Shown here one piece after another: positions 1 to 6,420 of a stretch of 11,993 nucleotides of DNA. The stretch covers positions 1 through 11,993 of the forward strand of contig JAPLOC010000174.1 of assembly GCA_026692825.1 (NCBI GenBank), read 5' to 3'. The position numbers were made by a program, and so were the translations under genes. This stretch comes from Planctomycetota bacterium. Its GTDB lineage: Bacteria > Planctomycetota > Planctomycetia > Planctomycetales > Planctomycetaceae. A model generated the notes under the pieces. It saw only the letters and a list, made by a program, of their open reading frames with translations. It did not search any database and was not told where the DNA came from. Within the stretch, counting starts at the first letter, position 1; the number at the start of each line of letters is the position of its first letter.

Positions 1-694
1 AAGTGTCGATCGAATTGCACTGCGTCATCAGTTCATCGAGCGTGTTGGGATAGGTTCCCGGACGGAACGTGTCGGTTGGGGACGAGATGCCCTGACTGAA
101 ATCACCAATCTGGTGTTCGCTGAGCGAAGCGGTGTTCGACGCACCATCACGCAACTCGGCCATCGACAGACTGGCATTGGGGATGAACACCCCGTTCGAG
201 GGGGCGACGTTGTAGTTCGAGTTCGCCGGGTCGGTGCTGGGAACGCCATACAGGAGCCAGCTTCCCTGATTGGCACGATAATTCGTGGCGGCCCAGCCAG
301 CGGGGACGCTGAACGAAGAATCGGAGGGACAAAGGAAGACTTCGAGTTTGGTGGCGGTCGCGGCTGCGTTTGAGACGTCATTCCAACCGACGTTAAAGTT
401 GATCGTGTTGTAGAGGTTGGTCTGGTCGAGGAAGGGGAGCAGGGCGGCGTGAACCGAAATCGCCTTGGAGGTGGCATTCTGGCAGAGCGGCATCACGCGG
501 TGCGCATCGGCATAGGTCTGGATCGCGATCCCAATCTGCTTGAGATTGTTTTTGCACTGGGTGCGGCGTGCCGCTTCACGGGCCTGCTGAACGGCAGGCA
601 GCAACAGTGCCACCAGGATGCCAATGATCGCGATAACGACCAGGAGTTCGATGAGCGTGAAGCCAGTGCGTCGACGAGTGGCGAGAGTCCGCAT
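1..694 (-). CDS. DUF1559 pseudopilin-like protein (C-terminus beyond window)
   Basis: The visible 231 residues start with a type IV pilin/type II secretion leader. After RTLATRRRTG comes FTLIELLVVIAIIGILVALLLP, with the Gly-Phe prepilin peptidase cleavage site at residues 11-12 and Glu at mature position 5. QQAREAARRTQCKNNLKQIGIA follows, which is the signature of DUF1559 proteins. Further on are the family blocks LLPFLDQTNLYNTINFN and FLCPSDSS, and SMAELRDGASNTASLSEHQ. The protein should be held in the cytoplasmic membrane by its N-terminal helix, with the body outside. The role of DUF1559 proteins is not established, although planctomycetes encode dozens to hundreds. The start is ATG at 694, with an AAGGA-type ribosome site (704-708 on the plus strand) nine bases upstream. 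The reading frame is open to the left edge, so the usual C-terminal part is missing from view. No upstream gene shares its direction closely. Confidence 0.93.
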   Translation of the reverse strand, partial: MRTLATRRRTGFTLIELLVVIAIIGILVALLLPAVQQAREAARRTQCKNNLKQIGIAIQTYADAHRVMPLCQNATSKAISVHAALLPFLDQTNLYNTINFNVGWNDVSNAAATATKLEVFLCPSDSSFSVPAGWAATNYRANQGSWLLYGVPSTDPANSNYNVAPSNGVFIPNASLSMAELRDGASNTASLSEHQIGDFSQGISSPTDTFRPGTYPNTLDELMTQCNSIDT

Positions 695-810
695 GAGGAG
701 AATTCCTTGGGAGAAACAGGAACAAAGAACGAGAAATTCGAGTGCTGGCCGAGCAGACGGGAGGCTCGCCAGGGGATTCCGATCCGCCCCACATAACGCC
801 CACAATGGGA

Positions 811-870
811 CGGTGGCGGAAATTGGAGTGGGAAGAATTCCAATCCGACGAAATCCAATTCCCGCCGCCA
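811..870. repeat. Imperfect inverted repeat upstream of the DUF1559 gene
   Basis: Arms 811-827 and 854-870 match at 14 of 17 positions as inverted repeats (core ATTGGA / TCCAAT flanked by GGCGG / CCGCC), with a 26-base spacer that contains GAATTC. It lies 117-176 bases upstream of the DUF1559 start, so it could be part of its untranslated leader or a protein-binding site. No function can be assigned from sequence alone. Confidence 0.5.
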
Positions 871-980
871 AAATCGGCGCACGAAGAAAGCGAGTTCGTG
901 AGACGGGAACATGAACCGCGGCGACGAATCGGAACCGGGAGGGCAGGACGCGAAAACGCGGTCCAACCACAACGACAAGT

Positions 981-1080
981 CCGATTCAAAAACTGCGCTC
1001 AACCTGCCGGAAGATGGGTTTCTGACCCGTCCGGCGGAGGCGGCACTTGAAACCTGACAAGAGCCGCAGTTTTTGAACGG
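981..1080. repeat. Long hairpin-forming inverted repeat
   Basis: The left arm 981-1000 (CCG, bulged A, TTCAAAAACTGCG, CTC) pairs with the right arm 1061-1080 (GAG, bulged C, CGCAGTTTTTGAA, CGG). This gives 19 base pairs with one single-base bulge on each side, and the central 13 bp (985-997 / 1065-1077) are perfect. Inside the 60-base loop, GATGGGT and ACCCGTC (1013-1019, 1025-1031) pair around TTCTG with one G-U, giving a second, nested stem. No open frame here looks coding. It could be a small palindromic element, a structured RNA, or a two-way terminator between the genes at 1164 and 694. No U-rich tail supports the last option. Confidence 0.65.
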
Positions 1081-1105
1081 ACCGGCCAGAGACCCGTCCT
1101 ACCCG

Positions 1106-1164
1106 GTCGACGCCCCGGCTTGAGCCGAGAGTCGAAGCGAGCGCAGCAACGCCACAGCGTCGAC
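1106..1164 (-). terminator. Inverted repeat at the stop of the small exported protein gene; possible terminator
   Basis: Perfect 8-base arms GTCGACGC (1106-1113) and GCGTCGAC (1157-1164) enclose 43 bases. These contain a smaller hairpin, CGGC-TTGA-GCCG, near 1116-1127. The right arm overlaps the last base of the TAG stop of the minus-strand gene ending at 1164, so a transcript of that gene would fold immediately after translation ends. There is no U-run, so a factor-independent terminator is only a possibility. Confidence 0.35.
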
Positions 1165-1601
1165 TAGACGCCCCTGGGAGGCCGGTAGAGACCGGAACTG
1201 AGATGAATCGATACCAACCGTCCGGAAACGGACGACTGGAACCGACCCTGTGTGCCCACAGCGAACGATTGCAAACCGACCAGTAGCGCTTCGCCCCGGT
1301 CGACGGGTGCCATTTTGGGAGCGGGAGCCTCGGAATCTTGCGAATTCCTACGACAATTCACGCCATTGCACGGAACACGCGAATCCCCGGGTGACGACCG
1401 CTCGCCCACCTCCCCGGCCGCTTCGGGCGAGCTGGTGTGATCTCCCATTGCGATGCGGGGATTGCCAATGTGAACGTAGTCGCCGCAACTCGCCTCGGCC
1501 CGGCCCAACGTGAACTGAGCGGCCGCCACCACCAGAAACAACGAACCAAGCCACCGCAACCGGCGGGCAAGTCGTTCGTTGAAAGTGGGAACTGCGACCA
1601 T
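1164..1601 (-). CDS. Small exported cysteine-containing protein of unknown function
   Basis: The product is 145 residues. The N-terminus MVAVPTFNERLARRLRWLGSLFLVVAAAQFTLGRAEA is a clear Sec signal peptide: basic region, hydrophobic core, and an AEA cleavage site. The mature part begins with SCGDYVHIGNP and later has PCNGVNCRRN, a C-x4-C motif. It ends with a short positive tail, GLYRPPRGV. From memory, small planctomycete proteins of this shape (SCGDY near the start, PCxGPxC in the middle, RPPR at the end) recur, but no function is known to me. I chose ATG at 1601 because the signal peptide starts there; the open frame extends upstream to 1706 with sequence unlike a protein N-terminus. No good ribosome site is visible. 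It stands alone between repeat-rich stretches. The mature protein would lie outside the cytoplasmic membrane. Confidence 0.62.
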   Translation of the reverse strand: MVAVPTFNERLARRLRWLGSLFLVVAAAQFTLGRAEASCGDYVHIGNPRIAMGDHTSSPEAAGEVGERSSPGDSRVPCNGVNCRRNSQDSEAPAPKMAPVDRGEALLVGLQSFAVGTQGRFQSSVSGRLVSIHLSSGLYRPPRGV

Positions 1602-1873
1602 GGAAATTGCGGCAGAAAGAGGCCGACCGAATCTTGGCAATCCCTGGAATCGGGGATTCACCCAACATTCTTCAACAAATTTACGCCGTTGGTCGCAAGT
1701 TTGCAAACCCGAATTTTCGGAATTTTGAAAAAATCGTGGCCTGTCACGCGACTACGGGGACTCCAAGAGGAGCTTGGGCGGCAGATGAGTTTGGGGGAGG
1801 GTCGCATGGATTTGAATCCACGAGACCGGGAGGGAAACGTGAATGAAACTCGATGGTCCAATTCAATCACAGT

Positions 1874-1926
1874 CGGGTGACAACGCCAGCGGTCCCGGCG
1901 CGCACGGAGAGTCGGCCGTGCGAGCG
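1874..1926 (-). repeat. Palindromic intergenic repeat, divergent copy 1
   Basis: Perfect 7-bp stem CGCACGG (1901-1907) / CCGTGCG (1916-1922) with an 8-base loop. Read on the minus strand it shares short blocks (GCAC, TCTCCG, GTGCGCG, CCGCTG, GCGTT) in the same order with the copy at 2199-2264, but with insertions. It is the least certain member of the cluster. The 270 bases between it and the gene starting at 1601 show nothing recognisable. Confidence 0.45.
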
Positions 1927-1933
1927 TAATTTG

Positions 1934-1978
1934 GGGCGTGCGTCGAATGACGAAGTTCGCACGGCGGGCCGCGCACTC
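1934..1978 (-). repeat. Palindromic intergenic repeat, partial copy 2
   Basis: These 45 bases align without gaps to 2201-2245, with 37 of 45 identical. The last 15 (GCGGGCCGCGCACTC, at 1964-1978 and 2231-2245) match exactly. This copy has only one side of the palindrome: on the minus strand it starts inside the stem at GAGTGCG. Copy 3 begins in the opposite orientation almost immediately afterwards, at 1981. Confidence 0.65.
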
Positions 1979-1980
1979 AA

Positions 1981-2046
1981 AACGTAGGCGTCTTTCTCCG
2001 AAAGACTGCCTCCGCTGTGCCTCCGCCGACAAGACAACGCACTGGG
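1981..2046 (+). repeat. Palindromic intergenic repeat, copy 3 (opposite orientation)
   Basis: It contains a perfect 7-bp hairpin GTCTTTC-TCC-GAAAGAC (1990-2006). It opens with AACGTAG, like AATGTAG in copy 4, and continues with CCGCTGTGC and AACGCACTGGG, which match CCGCTGTGC and GACGCACTCCGGG of copy 4 read on the minus strand. The two stems differ in sequence yet both pair perfectly around the same TCC loop, so changes on the two arms compensate. Confidence 0.6.
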
Positions 2047-2198
2047 GGCTGCCCCACGACTCACAACGAATTTCATCCTGTCAAAAAACAACCCGACGAG
2101 GGGCGTCGCGGAATGGCGAGAGTCCCGGCGAAGAGGCGAAGCCCCGACGGGGGTCAATTCATTTCGCGACGGACGGCTCGCTTGGGAGATTGCGCCAA

Positions 2199-2264
2199 CC
2201 CGGAGTGCGTCGAGTGCCGGAGAACGCACAGCGGGCCGCGCACTCGGAGAGTGCGGGCTACATT
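2199..2264 (-). repeat. Palindromic intergenic repeat, copy 4 (most complete)
   Basis: A perfect 7-bp stem CGCACTC (2239-2245) / GAGTGCG (2249-2255) encloses the loop GGA, which is TCC on the minus strand. On the minus strand the element reads AATGTAG, the hairpin, CGGCCCGCTGTGCG, and ends with GACGCACTCCGGG. It lies 124 bases upstream of the DUF1501 start. Between copies 3 and 4 (2047-2198) I see only GC-rich non-coding sequence with a small hairpin TGGGG-GCTG-CCCCA at 2043-2056. Confidence 0.65.
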
Positions 2265-2387
2265 CTCCTAATGTCTGGCCCGCTGCGGCCGCTCCGGCAG
2301 AGCCGCTGGGTTCTTGTTTCAACCATGCATGGACGATAACGTATCAATGGGAGTCTCTGTGCCTTCTCCCAAGAAAGACCCGTTCCA

Positions 2388-3776
2388 ATGACCCGCCCCG
2401 TTCCTCCGCACCAACTGACCCCGCACGCACGACAACGCCGCAGTTTCTTGCGGGTGGGCGGCGTGACCTTGGCCGCGTCGGCGGCGCAATTGCTGCATGG
2501 ACGCGTCGCGACCGCCGCCCCTTCGGCCGACCGTATCGCCTCGGCCGATCAGGTGATCTGCCTGTGGCTCCCGGGCGGCGTGACACATCACGAGTCGTTC
2601 GATCCCAAACCGCAGGCCCCCGAAGAGGTTCGCGGTCCCATTCGGCCGATCGACACCTGCGTGCCGGGGATCCAATTCGCAGAGACGTTGCCGCACCTCG
2701 CCCGGCAGGCCGACAAACTGGCAGTCGTCCGCAGTTTCGCCGCTGGCACAAATGACCATTTCGACGGCCAGGCGTACGCGCTCTCGGGTCGCAACATCCT
2801 GCCGAACGGCATTCTCAGCGAGCCAAACTTCGGCTGTATTATCCATCACCAGTTGGGGGCGACGGCTGGCCTTCCCGGTTACATCGCGGTTCCCGGCTCC
2901 ACGCGACCCGGGCCGCCAAATACCGATATGTTCGTCCCCGCGTGGTTGGGGCAGGAGTACGCTCCGTTTTGCACGATGGGGGAGCCGCGCGACGCCGACT
3001 TTCGGGTGCGGGATCTGGGGTTGTTGGAAGGGATTTCGAACGACCGCTTCGCGCGCCGGCAGTCCCTTCGGAACGAAGTTGAGTCGCGGCTGTCGGCAGT
3101 GGAACGGCCGGGGGCGTTCGAGGGGATGCAGCAATTGTACGGCCGGGCGCTCGACCTGATGACCTCTCCCAAGGTGCGCGAAGCGTTCGATCTGGCGCAG
3201 GAAGCGGAACCGGCGAAAGAGAAGTATGGCCGCACGAAGGTGGGCCAGCGCTGCCTGCTGGTTCGCCGCCTGATCGATGCCGGTGCCCGATTCGTGATGA
3301 TGGACTACGGTTACGACTGGGGCGACTACAACAACCTGTGGGACAACCACTGCGCTCCGGGGCAGAATCAGCCGCACATGTGGAAGATGTGCAAGGTTCC
3401 GTACCACTTGCCGGCGGTCGATCAGGCGTTCGCGGCACTGATCGATGACCTGGCGATATCCGGCCGACTGGAGCGGACGCTGGTGGTCTTCTTCACCGAG
3501 TTCGGGCGGACGCCGCAAATCAACAGCAACGGAGGACGGGACCACTGGGGCTATTCCGGGTCGATCTTCTACGCGGGGGGCGGGGTTCAAGGGGGCCAAG
3601 TGATTGGCACGACCGATTCCATCGGAGGATACTGCAAGACCCGCACCTATTCGCCCGCCGACGCCGTCGCGACGGTTTACAAAGCGGTGGGGATCGATCC
3701 GCACCAGACGCTGCTCGATCGGCAGAATCGTCCCGTTCCGATTCAATCGACGGGAGAGGCGATTCCGGTCTTTTAG
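2388..3776 (+). CDS. DUF1501 family protein with Tat-type signal
   Basis: The product is 462 residues, a normal length for DUF1501, a family in the alkaline phosphatase/sulfatase superfamily with no defined substrate. The N-terminus contains QRRSFLRVGGVTLAAS (residues 16-31), a twin-arginine motif followed by a hydrophobic stretch, so export of a folded protein is likely. Family blocks seen are ICLWLPGGVTHHESFDPKP (57-75), an AVVRSF/NDHFDGQAYALSG stretch (112-134), and near residue 368 EFGRTPQIN followed by GGRDHW. The C-terminal block is YSPADAVATVYKAVGIDP. Its ATG is the first in frame after a stop at 2337-2339; the ribosome site is weak. Planctomycete DUF1501 genes usually follow a DUF1553 (cytochrome-domain) gene, but upstream of this one there are only repeats. 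A ribonuclease Z-like gene follows after 40 bases. Confidence 0.93.
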   Translation: MTRPVPPHQLTPHARQRRSFLRVGGVTLAASAAQLLHGRVATAAPSADRIASADQVICLWLPGGVTHHESFDPKPQAPEEVRGPIRPIDTCVPGIQFAETLPHLARQADKLAVVRSFAAGTNDHFDGQAYALSGRNILPNGILSEPNFGCIIHHQLGATAGLPGYIAVPGSTRPGPPNTDMFVPAWLGQEYAPFCTMGEPRDADFRVRDLGLLEGISNDRFARRQSLRNEVESRLSAVERPGAFEGMQQLYGRALDLMTSPKVREAFDLAQEAEPAKEKYGRTKVGQRCLLVRRLIDAGARFVMMDYGYDWGDYNNLWDNHCAPGQNQPHMWKMCKVPYHLPAVDQAFAALIDDLAISGRLERTLVVFFTEFGRTPQINSNGGRDHWGYSGSIFYAGGGVQGGQVIGTTDSIGGYCKTRTYSPADAVATVYKAVGIDPHQTLLDRQNRPVPIQSTGEAIPVF

Positions 3777-3816
3777 TCGCTGGCGGATTCGGGGTTTTTC
3801 GTCTAAAAATGGACGG

Positions 3817-4656
3817 ATGATTAAGAACCTGCCAGTCAGGTCCCTGACGCACAAGGGGCTTACCATCGAGGGCTATTCCCGGGCCGCAGTCCAGTCGTAC
3901 TGGCGGATCCCGGAACTCAAGCTTGGTTTCGACATGGGGGGCAGTCCCTGGACATTCCTGGGAACCCGCCACTGGTTCATCACGCACGCTCACCTCGATC
4001 ACCTGGCGGCGATTCCCGTCTTCGTGGCGCGGCGGCGCATGATGAAGATGGAACCTCCCATCATCTACCTGCCGGCAGAGGTGGTGGAGGGGGTCCAGCG
4101 ACTGCTCATGGCGTGGCAACGACTCGATCGGGGACGGATGGTTTGCGAACTGATTGGCGTCAAACCGGGCGATGAGATTGAGTTGTCGCGGGAACACATC
4201 GTCACCGCGTTTCAGACGAAACACACGGTCCCCTCAGTGGGATATCTCGTGTGGGATCGGCGGAAGAAGCTGCGGTCCGATCTTCAGGGATTGCCGCAGA
4301 ATGAAATCCGTGACCGCCGGCTGGCGGGCGAAGAGGTGACTCAGGAGGTCCGCATTCCGCTCGTGTGCTATACCGGCGACACGGCACCGACCGGGCTCGA
4401 CAGCGACCCCGCGATTTACAACGCACAGGTGCTGATCACCGAAATGACGTTCTACCGACCCGAACATCGCAAGGAAAAAATCCACAAGTTTGGGCACACG
4501 CATCTCGACGATATTCTTGAGCGGACCGATAAATTTCGGAATGAGCTGATCATTCTGACGCACTTCAGCACCCGGTATCACGAAAAACAGATCCGCGCCG
4601 CCGTTGAGCAGAAACTGCCGGCAAGTTTGAAAGACCGCGTACACCTGTGGGTGTAG
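3817..4656 (+). CDS. Ribonuclease Z-like MBL-fold metallohydrolase
   Basis: The product is 279 residues with the zinc ligands of the metallo-beta-lactamase fold. They are HAHLDH at 57-62, His136 in KHTVPSVGY, Asp188 in CYTGDT, His227/His229 in GHTHLDD, and His249 in THFSTRY. The KHTVPSVGY and LTHFSTRY blocks resemble tRNase Z, which cuts the 3' trailer from precursor tRNAs. Similar bacterial proteins are commonly named only as MBL-fold hydrolases, so tRNA processing is an inference. No signal peptide is visible, so it is probably cytoplasmic. The frame is open back to 3604, inside the DUF1501 gene. I chose ATG at 3817 because MIKNLPVRSLTHKGLTIEGYS fits a natural N-terminus and the earlier part is arginine-rich out-of-frame sequence. 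A GGACGG just before the ATG is a poor ribosome site. It may be co-transcribed with DUF1501 (40-base gap). The next gene converges after 67 bases with no clear terminator. Confidence 0.87.
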   Translation: MIKNLPVRSLTHKGLTIEGYSRAAVQSYWRIPELKLGFDMGGSPWTFLGTRHWFITHAHLDHLAAIPVFVARRRMMKMEPPIIYLPAEVVEGVQRLLMAWQRLDRGRMVCELIGVKPGDEIELSREHIVTAFQTKHTVPSVGYLVWDRRKKLRSDLQGLPQNEIRDRRLAGEEVTQEVRIPLVCYTGDTAPTGLDSDPAIYNAQVLITEMTFYRPEHRKEKIHKFGHTHLDDILERTDKFRNELIILTHFSTRYHEKQIRAAVEQKLPASLKDRVHLWV

Positions 4657-4723
4657 CAATTCCATTCGACAATTGTCAGATCTCTGATCTCCGAGCGTGG
4701 TCGCGCACGTCCAAACCGATCGT

Positions 4724-5260
4724 TTACGCTCCAGTACGTGGCGACTCCCGCCATGCCGCCAGTTGGCAATAGTCGGGACGGTCGGCGGAAGTGGCGTGTC
4801 GAAACGCTTTCACAATCTTCCCATCACTCAGCAGGAACGCGCCGGGAAGTTGCAGGACGTCCCCCTTTGGTGTCCCGACAAGATTCCCCGTGAGAATCGC
4901 CTTCAGGCCGCGCAGCCACACACGGGGGCCGGCGACCTGACTCACGCTGCCACGAGAAAGTTCAAATTCCTGATACAGCCGCCGGTCGGGATCAGAAATT
5001 CGGGGCACATCGGCCAGCCCAAACCGTGCCGTCAGCGCCTGCCCTTCCTCTGCAGTCCCCATGTGAACCAGCACAATGCCCGTGCCGGCGGCTTCGATGG
5101 TGTGCCGCGCCTCGGCGAGATCGGCGAGCGCCTGCCGACAAAATGTGCAGCCGGCGTGCCTCAGAAAAACGACGAGCGCCGGCCGTTGTCGGCTGAGATC
5201 CAACAGGCTCACGCCATTTTGATCGGCAAAGGATGTCAGCGATTCAGGGGAAGGTCGCAT
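4724..5260 (-). CDS. Peroxiredoxin-like (AhpC/TSA, thioredoxin-fold) protein
   Basis: The product is 178 residues from ATG at 5260. PALVVFLRHAGCTFCRQALADL (about residues 28-48) is a thioredoxin-fold strand followed by a C-x2-C active site (Cys38, Cys41). This is the pattern of SelL/PRXL2-like members of the AhpC/TSA superfamily. The rest fits the fold: GIVLVHMG, then FGLADVPRISDPDRRLYQEFEL, and near the C-terminus LPGAFLLSDGKIVKAFRHATSADRPDY. A thiol-based peroxide or disulfide reduction in the cytoplasm is likely; the substrate is unknown. TTG at 5278 gives a version six residues longer (MSTRLQ...). Neither start has a clear ribosome site. It lies 41 bases downstream of the membrane protein gene on the same strand and is probably the last gene of that operon. 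Confidence 0.82.
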   Translation of the reverse strand: MRPSPESLTSFADQNGVSLLDLSRQRPALVVFLRHAGCTFCRQALADLAEARHTIEAAGTGIVLVHMGTAEEGQALTARFGLADVPRISDPDRRLYQEFELSRGSVSQVAGPRVWLRGLKAILTGNLVGTPKGDVLQLPGAFLLSDGKIVKAFRHATSADRPDYCQLAAWRESPRTGA

Positions 5261-5301
5261 TTGCAGTCGCGTACTCAAATGTGTGAAGTTGGAATCTCTA
5301 T

Positions 5302-6420
5302 CTACCAGCGAAATGACGAAAGCACCAGAAACCCCAACACACTCGCGGCAAACGTAATGACAGCAATCGGGATCGAGTACTTAACTGCCAGTGAATTCGC
5401 GATTCGGTAGGCAAGAAAACCCAAGGCCGCCGGACCGGCGATACAATCCCATGAAATGGTCGTACCGGGGACTCGACCGCCGACAGTTCTTTTTGAAATT
5501 GCGTAGAACAATTTGAGTAGCATTCCTCGCTCAAGATGCTCTGCCGTCGCATTCAAAACGGCGTCCGCATAGTTCCTGCGAGTCGCAAAAAATCCACAAA
5601 TGACTGCAATTCCAAGAAGTGACGCGAACTCGAGCAATCGTTGCGTTTCTATCGGCAGCTCGGAATTCGGTGATGGTTTGGCTTCGTCGTGGTAAAGCCA
5701 ACTTACCCAGAGTGGTGAGAATCGAGTCGCCGCTCGTCCACGGAGCGACTTTCCCAGGTTTGAGGACAGATGCTTCCATTTGGGCCAGGATCGCCACACC
5801 CAAAAGCCGATTCCTCCCGCAGTCAGATAACGAATCGCCGTGGAAAGCCCGGGATTCGAGTCGGCGAAGAACTTTGGCGGAAACGACTCATTGGCCCACG
5901 CCAGCAAAAACAGACCGACAATCAATGTGGGGAGGGCAATCGCCACCGCGATTCCATAGCAACAGACGATAATCAATGTTTGAACTGTCCTGAAATTCTC
6001 GCGCCCTTTGAGTCCTGGTTCATTGAGACCCAGTGCCACAGAGAGTCCACCCGAAAGAGAGCTGACTTGGATCGCGACCACAATGAAAGAAATCACACTC
6101 ACCGGTAATAAAATGTAAAAGTAAGCTGGGTCTTCCGTGAGAAACTCCACGACAAAACTACCTAAAAACGCGACCAAACCGACAACGACGAGGACGAGCT
6201 GCCCTCCCTGGAGGTTTGGTGTCTCTGTCGTAGGGGGGGCCTCTGGTTCTGGCACAACTTCGATTGGATCGTCATTCACGTTGTGCGCATTGACGATCCC
6301 CTGGACTCGCCGGCCGACATCAGTCGGCAAACCAGCGATCCATTCGGGAAGATCGGCGCGATTCTTCGCCAGCGCCTCGGTAATCAGCGCGTCAATTTCA
6401 AGGTGATGCGGATCCATCAT
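5302..6420 (-). CDS. Multi-pass membrane protein of unknown function
   Basis: The product is 372 residues. The first 70 are soluble: a helical stretch (LEIDALITEALAKN) followed by an acidic, proline-rich linker (VVPEPEAPPTTETP). Then come hydrophobic segments at about 73-93, 99-120, 146-174, 262-279 and 348-368, with weaker candidates near 193-212 and 325-341. A basic loop with tryptophans (WRSWPKWKHLSSNLGKSLRGRAATR, about 209-233) probably faces the cytoplasm. I recognise no family. ATG at 6420 overlaps the stop of the upstream lipoprotein gene by four bases (ATGA), which points to translational coupling, and a second ATG follows directly. The two products probably work together at the cytoplasmic membrane, but the sequence does not show how. 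Confidence 0.82.
   Translation of the reverse strand: MMDPHHLEIDALITEALAKNRADLPEWIAGLPTDVGRRVQGIVNAHNVNDDPIEVVPEPEAPPTTETPNLQGGQLVLVVVGLVAFLGSFVVEFLTEDPAYFYILLPVSVISFIVVAIQVSSLSGGLSVALGLNEPGLKGRENFRTVQTLIIVCCYGIAVAIALPTLIVGLFLLAWANESFPPKFFADSNPGLSTAIRYLTAGGIGFWVWRSWPKWKHLSSNLGKSLRGRAATRFSPLWVSWLYHDEAKPSPNSELPIETQRLLEFASLLGIAVICGFFATRRNYADAVLNATAEHLERGMLLKLFYAISKRTVGGRVPGTTISWDCIAGPAALGFLAYRIANSLAVKYSIPIAVITFAASVLGFLVLSSFRW

Noticed and set aside
493..1002. Open frame of 169 codons on the minus strand, overlapping the DUF1559 start
   Set aside because: It is out of frame with the clear prepilin-type N-terminus and has low-complexity Ser/Arg/Pro content.
1796..1840. tRNA T-arm-like sequence (TGGATTTGAATCCA)
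   Set aside because: The loop does not fit TTCRANN with a G53-C61 closing pair, and no acceptor, D or anticodon arms lie upstream at the right distances.
1867..2322. Open frame of 151 codons on the minus strand through the repeat cluster
   Set aside because: Its repeated SARPAVR stretches are just the translated palindromic repeats. There is no signal peptide or family motif.
2319..3866. Open frame of 515 codons on the minus strand opposite the DUF1501 gene
   Set aside because: It mirrors the DUF1501 coding frame, is rich in Arg, His and Pro, and has no recognisable motif. The plus-strand frame has clear family blocks. Long antisense frames are common in GC-rich DNA.
4657..4723. Terminator between the convergent genes ending at 4656 and 4724
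   Set aside because: Only short pairings are present (CAATT/AATTG, and repeated GATC); none is strong enough to call.
4697..5410. Open frame of 237 codons on the plus strand across the peroxiredoxin-like gene
   Set aside because: It is antisense to a gene with a recognisable C-x2-C thioredoxin-fold site, and its translation shows no domain.
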